Assembly: GCA_030148335.1 (NCBI GenBank)
Contig: JASBTQ010000038.1
Location: forward strand, 1 to 64,000
DNA from: Allomuricauda sp.
GTDB lineage: Bacteria > Bacteroidota > Bacteroidia > Flavobacteriales > Flavobacteriaceae
Length of the DNA: 64,000 nt
Direction of reading: 5' to 3'
Made by a program: the position numbers and the translations under genes. Below, one piece after another: positions 53,826-60,581 of the stretch. Every line of letters begins with the position of its first letter. The first letter of the stretch is position 1. A model generated the notes under the pieces. That model worked only from the letters and a program-made list of their open reading frames with translations. It searched no databases and was not told where the DNA came from.

Positions 53826-54224
53826 TTAGGCGTGTCTCGGAGGCTGAAAAGGCCCATCGCTCCAAATGGGGGAATACGATATTTGATAGTGGAAGTTACT
53901 TACAATGTCGAGCGGGACCTCAGAGTTGGATTGGAAAAAGGGCTCCGGTTCCACCACAAAGGCCATGAGCTGTGAGCACTGGGATTGATGCTGAAAGGGC
54001 AATTGCTCGTGCTCTTGCTGTTCCTCTTGGTGCTTTTGGCTATGGGAAGCCTTCAACTTGCCATAGTGCTTGGACAGGAACACGATAAAATTATCGCCAT
54101 ATTCATCCGAATGGAACTGGTAGTGCTCAAAAAGCTTGTCCATCTCAACCAAATCGTTGAAATGGATATTGACGCTCTGTAGAAAGATGAGCAAAGCCGT
54201 TCCTATGGTGAATATCTTTTTCAT
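53826..54224 (-). CDS. Small exported His-rich protein of the metal-efflux operon
   Basis: 132 aa. The N-terminus (MKKIFTIGTALLIFLQSV) is a signal peptide or anchor. The middle is rich in His, Gln and Glu (HSQKHQEEQQEHEQLPFQHQ, then SQCSQL), and the end is PFQPPRHA. No catalytic motif. The composition and position, 81 bases upstream of cusA, suggest periplasmic copper, silver or zinc binding. Similar small ORFs precede cusA genes in flavobacteria; no named family recognised. Confidence 0.68.
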   Translation of the reverse strand: MKKIFTIGTALLIFLQSVNIHFNDLVEMDKLFEHYQFHSDEYGDNFIVFLSKHYGKLKASHSQKHQEEQQEHEQLPFQHQSQCSQLMAFVVEPEPFFQSNSEVPLDIVSNFHYQISYSPIWSDGPFQPPRHA

Positions 54225-54313
54225 ACCAGTTCCACAAAATTACGAATTCTATGAATCAACCGAATACATGGAAACAATTTAGAATGAATCTGGTTTTGTT
54301 GGGAAATTCAGTT

Positions 54314-54799
54314 CTATTCATCATCATGATTGATCCCTGGTGGATTGAAAAGCCCCCAACGATCGACAATGTAGTTCCATTGATCGAAGGTGTTTACCCA
54401 TGCCACGAACAAGACCCTGAATTCTTCGATCTCGTCCCGTAACAGCTCGAGATATTCGGTATGTTTGAAGCCCCAAATTTCGAGTCCCGAACAACCGGTC
54501 TGTATCTCACGGGCAGCTTTTCTGATGATTGTGGCGTTTTCCATGCGGATGTCATAGAGGTCGCCCCCTTCGGCTCCAGCAATTTTGGGACAGATCAACA
54601 TGGCATCGTTCCTGAGTTGTTCGGCGTGGTGTCTTAGCAGGCTTCGTTCACTTTCTTCGAGGGAGGCATATTCCTCTTCGTCATTCACCAACGAAGCGAT
54701 TTTGTCGGCCACATCAAAAATATGCCAAGCTTTCTGGTAAATGGGCATTTTTTCGAAATCGCTGTGCGATTTTCCAGATTCGTCCTCTTCTTCAAACAT
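54314..54799 (-). CDS. Conserved hypothetical helical protein
   Basis: 161 aa, acidic, no signal peptide or membrane segment. Predicted mostly alpha-helical with MPIYQKAWHIFDVADKIASLV, a central RHHAEQLRNDAMLICPKIAGAEGG and DIRMENATIIRKAAREI, resembling a four-helix bundle of the kind seen in the S23/IVP-like family, though I cannot assign it firmly. It is 5 bases from the end of the gene at 54805, so the two are probably co-transcribed. Confidence 0.7.
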   Translation of the reverse strand: MFEEEDESGKSHSDFEKMPIYQKAWHIFDVADKIASLVNDEEEYASLEESERSLLRHHAEQLRNDAMLICPKIAGAEGGDLYDIRMENATIIRKAAREIQTGCSGLEIWGFKHTEYLELLRDEIEEFRVLFVAWVNTFDQWNYIVDRWGLFNPPGINHDDE

Positions 54800-54804
54800 G
54801 GTTT

Positions 54805-55281
54805 TTATTCTTTTAATTCTTGCAAGACCAAGCCGTAATCATGTTGCAGGTCTTCGTGGAGCAACGGGATTTTTTTCGCGATGTATTCCAACTGCCGTTG
54901 GTAGAGGTTGAGGAGGGTGGTGTTGCGGCGGATGGAGGGCTTGAAATCCTTCAATTTTTCGCAGAAGTACAGCAACAGCTCCACTTCAGTGGCCTTATCG
55001 CCCGAATACCGGATGTATTTTTTGAGGGTCCTCAGGATTTTCCGGACACTTTTCTTGATGTAGAAAAAGCTGTTCACATTGATCTCCGAGAACATTTCGT
55101 CGGTTTCTTGTTTTACAGCTTCGATATAACTTTCCTCGTTATCCGCTTCAAAGAGCAGATAGGTGAGCAGTTCCTTGTTTTCCTTTTTGAAACGGGCCAG
55201 TCGCAAACAGAGCTGCATCACCTGATCCTGAGATCGGAACTGGAGTTCTTTTTTCAATTGTGCAATGGTGGCGGCTTTCAT
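54805..55281 (-). CDS. Conserved hypothetical helical protein
   Basis: 158 aa, basic, soluble and predicted all-helical, with heptad-like spacing in LKKELQFRSQDQVMQLCLRLARFKKENKELLTYL and in KKSVRKILRTLKKYIRYSG. No family recognised and no catalytic residues evident. It is first in a two-gene minus-strand unit with the hypothetical at 54314. Confidence 0.7.
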   Translation of the reverse strand: MKAATIAQLKKELQFRSQDQVMQLCLRLARFKKENKELLTYLLFEADNEESYIEAVKQETDEMFSEINVNSFFYIKKSVRKILRTLKKYIRYSGDKATEVELLLYFCEKLKDFKPSIRRNTTLLNLYQRQLEYIAKKIPLLHEDLQHDYGLVLQELKE

Positions 55282-55387
55282 AGACTTGGACTTGATCCTT
55301 CAAATATACTAGGAATGCATCTTCTTGACCCTTAAAATGAATTGCACTACCTTTAAAGTCGGCAATGCCCTTAAGTTTTACCTTGGT

Positions 55388-55822
55388 ATGGCAACAAAAA
55401 AAAGACATTGGTTGTGGAACGTGTTGATTGTGATTGTGCTGGCCCTGTGCATATTCGCCTTTGTGGAACACTACAAAAATTGGTGCAAGATCGAAGAAGG
55501 GAACCTAAAGGTTCTTTCCGGCATCTATTACCAAAAAATCCCTTTGATGGAAATAGACAGTGTGGTGTTCGTGGATAAACTCCCCGAAATGGAGCGTTCC
55601 AATGGCTTTTCATGGATGGCCAAGGAAAAAGGGGTGTTCAAGGACTCCATCACCCAGGGCAAGGTCTATGTTTTTGTGGACGACCTGAGGCAGCAAAAGA
55701 TCAAGGTGGTGCACCACGACTCCCTTAAATTATACTTAAACCTTCAGGATAGCATAGAAACCCAGGGAATATATACTATTTTGCACAACGATTTGATGGA
55801 ACGCACCAAGCGGCCTCAATGA
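55388..55822 (+). CDS. Hypothetical single-TM membrane protein
   Basis: 144 aa from ATG 55388 (MATKKRHWLWN). A transmembrane helix spans about residues 9-28 (WNVLIVIVLALCIFAFV), then a mostly beta C-terminal domain (GNLKVLSGIYYQKIPLMEIDSVVFVDKLP) that recalls bPH/SH3-like membrane-anchored domains; this is weak. An open extension of 21 codons upstream lacks a good start context. It precedes the DUF2141 gene by 27 bases in a plus-strand run. Confidence 0.62.
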   Translation: MATKKRHWLWNVLIVIVLALCIFAFVEHYKNWCKIEEGNLKVLSGIYYQKIPLMEIDSVVFVDKLPEMERSNGFSWMAKEKGVFKDSITQGKVYVFVDDLRQQKIKVVHHDSLKLYLNLQDSIETQGIYTILHNDLMERTKRPQ

Positions 55823-55849
55823 TCGAACTGAAACAGTCCCAAGTTTCCC

Positions 55850-56257
55850 ATGAGAAAAATGCTCTTTTTTACTGTACTGGCACCCTTATGGGTTTTTTCG
55901 CAGAACACCATTTCGGTACATATCAACAATGTGCAGTCCAATGAAGGACAGATCAAGGTGGCCATTTATGATTCCGATGATTCTTTTCTGTCGTTTGAAG
56001 ATGTGTATCGGGGCAATAATGTGAAGGCCCAAAAAGGACAGGTGATTTTGAGAATGGAGGACATCCCTTCAGGCGAATATGCCTTGGCGGTGTTCCATGA
56101 TGAAAATGGAAATGGAAAGTTGGACACCAACTGGTTGGGCATCCCAAGGGAAAGAGTGGCATTTTCACATGGCAAGATGAAAACTTTTGGCCCCCCCAAA
56201 TACAAGGAGTGTGCCTTTAAGGTAACCGCTGACCATGAAATCAGCATAGATCTCTAA
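55850..56257 (+). CDS. DUF2141 domain-containing secreted protein
   Basis: 135 aa with a signal peptide (MLFFTVLAPLWVFSQ). DUF2141 hallmarks are GQIKVAIYDSDDSFL, IPSGEYALAVFHDENGNGKLDTNWLGIPRE and the C-terminal FKVTADHEISIDL. The HDENGNGKLD stretch resembles a calcium-binding or EF-like turn. Small exported protein of unknown role, abundant in Bacteroidota. Confidence 0.88.
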   Translation: MRKMLFFTVLAPLWVFSQNTISVHINNVQSNEGQIKVAIYDSDDSFLSFEDVYRGNNVKAQKGQVILRMEDIPSGEYALAVFHDENGNGKLDTNWLGIPRERVAFSHGKMKTFGPPKYKECAFKVTADHEISIDL

Positions 56258-56266
56258 TTAAAAAGT

Positions 56267-56659
56267 ATGGGAACAATTTTGATGGCCCAAGTGATGGGTG
56301 CGGTCTACGGACTTTTGGCGGTGGTTTTTGGGGCTTTTGGTGCCCATGCCCTCAAAAAGAAACTGACCCCTGAACTGCTCCATAGTTTTGAGACAGGGGT
56401 CAAGTATCAAATGTACCATGCCATTGTGCTATTGGCACTGGGTTTCAACCTTAGTTTTGACGGACCTTTGGATTCGGCCATCGTCAACTGCTTCATTTTT
56501 GGCATTCTTTTGTTTTCTTTCAGCATCTATGCCCTTTGCTTGGGTGCGGCCAAAGGGGACAAACCCCGTTGGTTGGGCCCCGTCACTCCCATAGGTGGAT
56601 TACTGCTGGTCGCGGGATGGGCCTTGTTGCTCTATTCCTTTGTTGCCAATTTGATCTAG
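56267..56659 (+). CDS. DUF423 family small membrane protein (YgdD-like)
   Basis: 130 aa with four predicted helices. Signature stretches: AVYGLLAVVFGAFGAHALKKKL near the N-terminus, FETGVKYQMYHAIVLLALG in helix 2 and LGPVTPIGGLLLVAGWALLLYS near the end. Function unknown. Its 3' end is duplicated as a degenerate fragment at 57407-57472, and its stop sits on a CTAG shared with the stop of a broken adhesin tail. Confidence 0.9.
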   Translation: MGTILMAQVMGAVYGLLAVVFGAFGAHALKKKLTPELLHSFETGVKYQMYHAIVLLALGFNLSFDGPLDSAIVNCFIFGILLFSFSIYALCLGAAKGDKPRWLGPVTPIGGLLLVAGWALLLYSFVANLI

Positions 56660-56694
56660 AGCCGCAGGTACATGTTCCCGTTGATCGTGTTCAG
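56656..56694 (-). pseudogene. 3'-end fragment of a DUF4097 adhesin gene (scar copy)
   Basis: On the minus strand 56656-56694 encodes LNTINGNMYLRL followed by TAG, identical in protein to the end of the adhesin at 57469. Weaker similarity (DRRYGK against DRYVGQ) continues to about 56742, then ends. There is no start and no longer frame. It abuts the DUF423 stop, as the intact adhesin presumably did before a rearrangement. Confidence 0.8.
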
Positions 56695-56793
56695 TTGGTA
56701 GGTTACACTGTGATGTTTGCCATATCGCCTGTCATTACTTACGCAAAATTGTGTGTGGGCTTTATGAATGCAATTTTTACAGGTAACCCTACA

Positions 56794-57369
56794 TTACCTT
56801 CCCTTATTTTGTATTGATAGTTTGTCAAAATGACGTCTTAAAATACTTCTTGACAAACTGTCTGAATAGTCTGGGCAATTGTAATATTTGCGATGCAATC
56901 CATATGACCATTTCTCCAATAAATCATAATCAAAGTCAACCATGTCCTCAATGCGGCTTTCAATGAAAACAAGTTTTAGGGCACTTTCATCCATAACTCC
57001 AAGTCCGGCATCAAACAAATTTTTATCTGGCAATCTTACAAGAACATGATTGCAATCTGACCCATCCGGCTTCATCATAAAAACAATGTTGACCGAGTCT
57101 TTGAACCTGGAATTCCATTCCTCATAGAAGGCATAGGCAAATTCCCCACATGGTCCCATGTCGACCCTTGACCACCCATCAAGTGTGCCATAGGTTAAGA
57201 GAAGTTCATTTCTAAGCTGATTTAAAACTGCAATGCGATTGTTCTCTATCTGGGTAATGCTGTCATTGCCCAAATTCTCAATTTTAGACGAAGCATTGAG
57301 TTTGCTCGATTTTGACTGTGAGCATGAAAACAAAAGAATTGCTGAAAAAGAGACCACTAATTTTATCAT
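56794..57369 (-). CDS. Lipoprotein with putative papain-like Cys-His-Asp domain (inserted gene)
   Basis: 191 aa. Lipobox LLFSC at residues 12-16. The rest is a compact domain with Cys74 in MGPCGEFAYAFYEEW, His108 in SDCNHVLVRL and Asp120 in NLFDAGLG. This order and spacing match papain-like/NlpC-P60 cysteine enzymes, but no specific family is recognised, so function is unassigned. Base composition is clearly more AT-rich than both neighbours. The gene lies between degenerate copies of the flanking DUF423 and adhesin gene ends, indicating acquisition by a recombination event. Confidence 0.68.
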   Translation of the reverse strand: MIKLVVSFSAILLFSCSQSKSSKLNASSKIENLGNDSITQIENNRIAVLNQLRNELLLTYGTLDGWSRVDMGPCGEFAYAFYEEWNSRFKDSVNIVFMMKPDGSDCNHVLVRLPDKNLFDAGLGVMDESALKLVFIESRIEDMVDFDYDLLEKWSYGLHRKYYNCPDYSDSLSRSILRRHFDKLSIQNKGR

Positions 57370-57406
57370 AATGCATCATTTTTTAGCTTACTCATGGCTT
57401 TTGTAT

Positions 57407-57472
57407 TGTTTTGAGACAAGGGTCGAATGCTATATGAACAGGCTATTGTACTTTGTTTCCAACCTCATCTAG
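57407..57472 (+). pseudogene. Degenerate 3'-end fragment of the DUF423 gene (scar copy)
   Basis: In one frame this reads CFETRVECYMN then RLLYFVSNLI and TAG, matching FETGVKYQMYH and LLYSFVANLI of the intact DUF423 gene at 56267 with the intervening roughly 165 bp deleted. It is joined to the intact adhesin 3' end exactly as at the left copy. Confidence 0.75.
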
Positions 57473-58182
57473 AGCCTCAGGTACATGTTCCCGTTGATGG
57501 TGTTCAGCTTGAGGCGATGGGTGGCCTTGTCGAAGCTTCCCTCCACTTTTTGACCTACATAACGATCGGTGACCTTGAGGTTCAATTTTTCATCGGCATA
57601 GATGTTGCCGTGTATCGTCTCGGCAACCAATCTGGAATCTCTCATCACTAGGTCAATTTCCCCGTTGATGGTCTGTAGGTCCATATCCCCATCATATTTT
57701 TTGATGTCGATATTGCCGTTGATCAAATCCGCGGTAAAGTTCCCTTGGATGACCTCCGCCTTTAGGTCGCCATTGATGCTACTCACCTTGAAGCGGGCAT
57801 TTTTGGGCACGTACAGCACATAATTGAACTCATAGGTGTCATCCTCCATAAAACCCCTGTTCTTGGATCCTGGATGATTTTTGTCCCATTCATTCTGAAA
57901 TGCTTTGAATACCGGAATAGCATCTTCCGCGATGGTGATGGATGAGGAACTTTCGTCTATGTCCAGATCATATAGATCGATGAATTTTCCATCTTTTGTG
58001 GTAATGTCCGCTTTGAAATAGACAGTGGACTTGTCCCAGGTCTTTACTTCGATGTCGGATGCAAACTTTACATCAAGGTCAATAAATTGACCGGAGTAGT
58101 TGATGTTCTTTTCGATGATTTTTTGGGCAGAGAGGGATAGGGTGGCCAATCCCACAAATGCGGTTACGATTAATTTTTTCAT
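57469..58182 (-). CDS. DUF4097 family beta-strand-repeat adhesin-like protein (copy 2)
   Basis: 237 aa with signal peptide (VTAFVGLATLSLSAQ). A right-handed beta-helix-like series of INGD/INGN turns is visible: SSINGDLKAEVIQGNFTADLINGNIDIKKYDGD, LQTINGEIDL, IHGNIYAD, LNTINGNMYLRL. This fits the DUF4097/GLUG-like putative adhesins. Last gene of an ECF sigma operon; probably an exported stress-response protein. Confidence 0.82.
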   Translation of the reverse strand: MKKLIVTAFVGLATLSLSAQKIIEKNINYSGQFIDLDVKFASDIEVKTWDKSTVYFKADITTKDGKFIDLYDLDIDESSSSITIAEDAIPVFKAFQNEWDKNHPGSKNRGFMEDDTYEFNYVLYVPKNARFKVSSINGDLKAEVIQGNFTADLINGNIDIKKYDGDMDLQTINGEIDLVMRDSRLVAETIHGNIYADEKLNLKVTDRYVGQKVEGSFDKATHRLKLNTINGNMYLRL

Positions 58183-58215
58183 GACTGATCGTTTTTGATT
58201 TTTAATTGTTGATGA

Positions 58216-58968
58216 TTATTTTTTTCTGAGGTACATGTTTCCATTGGTGGATTTCAGTGTGATGTCCACCCCACCATTGTTGATGGAAGCGCTTATTTTC
58301 CGCCCCAACACCGATTTGAGACCGTCCTTTTCGTTGAGTTTTACATCAAAATCGGTATAGACGTTGCCGTTGATGGTGCTCATGGACAGGTTGGCCGGAG
58401 TGTTGGCAGGCAGGCTCACGTCCACGGCTCCATTGGTGGAATACAGGGAAATTGGGGACCCTTGTTTTACGGCGCCAAACTCCACGGTGAGTTCGCCGTT
58501 CAAGGTGTTGGCGGTAACGGGACCGTTCACGTTCAGGATCTTGACGCTTCCATTGAGCTGTGCGTCTGCCTCGATCTCACCCGCAAACCCATCGATTTCA
58601 ATGTCGCCGTTCCATGTGCTCTTGGCAGAAATGTTCTGGTTTTTGGGAAGGTAGATCTCGGCCCCTTCGGACTTTCTAAGGTTGGTCACGATAAGGGTGT
58701 TCCCGTCTTGGATGACGGAGAAGCCGATGCTGGTGTTGTCCGTTCCTCCTTCGCCTACCAATTTTAGGCCTTTTGCCTTTTCGGGCGTTTCTACCGATGG
58801 ACCTGATTTGATCAACAGCTCATTGGAACTGTGTGTCCTTAATGTGATGTCGGACTTGGATTCGATCTTGACCCATTGGACCCCATTCAAGGATTTGGTA
58901 TAATCGGATTGCGCTTGGGCAATGGTGCCCACCAAAAGGGCGGTTAGCAAAAATGTGAATTTTCTCAT
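58216..58968 (-). CDS. DUF4097 family beta-strand-repeat adhesin-like protein (copy 1)
   Basis: 250 aa, signal peptide (FTFLLTALLVGTIAQAQ). Repeated turns include IEIDGFAGEIEADAQLNGSVKI, VNGPVTANTLNGELTVEFG, YSTNGAVDVSLP, STINGNVYTDF and STNGNMYLRKK at the C-terminus, which echoes the C-terminus of copy 2 (TINGNMYLRL). The two arose by duplication. It lies 19 bases downstream of the anti-sigma gene and 33 bases upstream of copy 2. Confidence 0.82.
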   Translation of the reverse strand: MRKFTFLLTALLVGTIAQAQSDYTKSLNGVQWVKIESKSDITLRTHSSNELLIKSGPSVETPEKAKGLKLVGEGGTDNTSIGFSVIQDGNTLIVTNLRKSEGAEIYLPKNQNISAKSTWNGDIEIDGFAGEIEADAQLNGSVKILNVNGPVTANTLNGELTVEFGAVKQGSPISLYSTNGAVDVSLPANTPANLSMSTINGNVYTDFDVKLNEKDGLKSVLGRKISASINNGGVDITLKSTNGNMYLRKK

Positions 58969-58987
58969 GATTTTCGTTTTTTGATGT

Positions 58988-59785
58988 TTATGTTATACTT
59001 GGTAATACAGCTTTGATCTGTTCTTTGATAAAGGGCTGGGTATCATCCTGTTCCAGCAGTTTTTTCATGGGTTCAGCGGCCTTTCTCTCTTGTATCTGTA
59101 CCAGAACTTGGATAATGGCCACTTGGATGCTCGGGTTCTTTTCCTTTTCGAGCGCTTCGATAAGCAGGTTTTTTACAGTTTCCGAAGAAGTGAACTTGGA
59201 CAGTGCCTCGAAGGCGGTCAAGCGGACGTTGTCATTTTCATCATATAAGAGCCTGTTGCCCAAAGCCTCTATGATGGCTTCATCGGGCTGCTCAAATTCC
59301 TCGATATAGTTCACCCCTTGGATGCGCTTGCTGGCCGATTGGTTTTCCATGAGGGAAAGCATGGCGGTCTGTTTCATCTGCAAGGTCTCGTCCCGGAGCA
59401 GGGCCATGTCCCCATCGACCTTGCGCTGTTGGAACAGGGATCCCATTTGAAAAGAGACTGCCAAAAGTGCCATACTGGCCGCAATTTTGAGCAGGTTGCC
59501 CCCCCAGTTTTTTTTCTTCTCGGGAGAGGATAGGGGAATCACTTTTGCCAGACTTTCCTTTTCGGTTTCCAGGGCCGTTTCAAACGAAATCCTGAGCCTT
59601 TCCGAAGGAACTGGGACGTCTTGGTTGTCAAAGGCATGGAACAGGGCCTTCATTTCTTCGAGCTCTTGTTGGCATTCGTTGCATTTGCCCAGATGCTGTT
59701 CCACTTTTCTCCTGGTTTCCATGTCCAAAGTGCCGTCCAGATAGTCTGGTATCAGGTCCGAAATGTGATTGTTTTCCATGGTCAT
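58988..59785 (-). CDS. Zinc-finger anti-sigma factor with C-terminal HEAT-like repeats
   Basis: 265 aa from ATG 59785, whose codon overlaps the sigma-factor stop (ATGA). The N-terminal zf-HC2 motif is HLGKCNECQQEL. A transmembrane helix follows (LLKIAASMALLAVSFQMGSLF, about residues 95-115), then a periplasmic HEAT-like helical repeat part (DNVRLTAFEALSKFTSSETVKNLL, PSIQVAIIQVLVQIQERKAAEPM). Holds the ECF sigma factor inactive at the membrane; the HEAT part is probably the sensor. The signal is unknown. Confidence 0.85.
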   Translation of the reverse strand: MTMENNHISDLIPDYLDGTLDMETRRKVEQHLGKCNECQQELEEMKALFHAFDNQDVPVPSERLRISFETALETEKESLAKVIPLSSPEKKKNWGGNLLKIAASMALLAVSFQMGSLFQQRKVDGDMALLRDETLQMKQTAMLSLMENQSASKRIQGVNYIEEFEQPDEAIIEALGNRLLYDENDNVRLTAFEALSKFTSSETVKNLLIEALEKEKNPSIQVAIIQVLVQIQERKAAEPMKKLLEQDDTQPFIKEQIKAVLPSIT

Positions 59786-60306
59786 ATGCTTTGTAGGTAT
59801 ATTTTTTTCAATTTTTTCAAGACCCGGCATACTTTGGTCTTTACCGCGCCGGGTGTGCTTCCGATCATTTCCGCCAACTCCTCGTAGCGTATGTCCTTGT
59901 ATCGGCTCAAGATGACCAGTTCCCGGTCGGCCGGGTCCAGTTGGTTCAGGGCATTCTGCAAGTGGGCATTGTTCTCCATTATTTCATCTTCTTCCTCCAC
60001 CGCTTTGTAGGCCAACACCTTGATGTCCTCATGGGGCTTGTGGTCCCTGGTAAAATGTGTTTTCAAGTTATTTCGGGCGATGGTAAAGAGCCATGACTTG
60101 AACGATCCGTTCTTGTACGAGCTCCTGTACTTGATCAATTTGTAAAAGACATCCTGTGTCAGATCTTCGCTCAACATACGATCACCGCACATTTTATATA
60201 GAAAATGATAGACGTGCTTGTGATATCTGTCGAAAAGGATCTTGAGCAGATCAAGGTTGCCCTCAGCAACTTTTTGCATTATGATCTCATCTGAAAGCGC
60301 TTCCAA
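59782..60306 (-). CDS. RNA polymerase sigma factor, ECF-type
   Basis: 174 aa. Region 2: LFDRYHKHVYHFLYKMCGD, SEDLTQDVFYKL, SFKSWLFTIARNNLKTHF (residues about 20-85). Region 4: LNQLDPADRELVILSRYKDIRYEELAEMIGSTPGAVKTKV (residues about 115-160). It precedes, with a 4-base overlap, a zf-HC2 anti-sigma gene and two adhesin genes, a standard sigma/anti-sigma/target layout. Confidence 0.93.
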   Translation of the reverse strand: MEALSDEIIMQKVAEGNLDLLKILFDRYHKHVYHFLYKMCGDRMLSEDLTQDVFYKLIKYRSSYKNGSFKSWLFTIARNNLKTHFTRDHKPHEDIKVLAYKAVEEEDEIMENNAHLQNALNQLDPADRELVILSRYKDIRYEELAEMIGSTPGAVKTKVCRVLKKLKKIYLQSI

Positions 60307-60383
60307 ACAATGTTTTTTAGTTGGTGTTCAACTTATATAGTCTGGAAATTAAAAAAGGTTACACAGAGGGAATGAAAAAAGTC

Positions 60384-60414
60384 AAAAAAAAATCGCTTTG
60401 TGGAAAAAGCGATT
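60384..60414 (-). terminator. Terminator of the feo operon
   Basis: Minus-strand stem AATCGCTTT/AAAGCGATT followed by nine T residues, 22 bases beyond the last gene. Confidence 0.85.
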
Positions 60415-60435
60415 GGAATTCGAAGTGTTGTATGC

Positions 60436-60579
60436 TCAACTACAACCACAATTGTCCTGGCCGCAGGACTTGGATTTTTTCTTTTTCCCAAAGATGGATT
60501 TGGGCAAAAGGAACTTCCAGACCAAATAGCCGGCCGCCAAGGCCAAAGTGATGTAGACTAAAATCTGTTGTACTTCCAT
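60436..60579 (-). CDS. FeoB-associated Cys-rich membrane protein
   Basis: 47 aa, MEVQQILVYITLALAAGYLVWKFL (one helix), then a Lys-rich linker and a C-terminal Cys cluster SCGQDNCGCS. This pattern matches the FeoB-associated Cys-rich family. The ATG is 2 bases after the feoB stop, so it is translated right after FeoB. It may contribute to ferrous iron handling at the FeoB cytoplasmic side; that role is inferred from the family and context. Confidence 0.82.
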   Translation of the reverse strand: MEVQQILVYITLALAAGYLVWKFLLPKSIFGKKKKSKSCGQDNCGCS

Positions 60580-60581
60580 GA

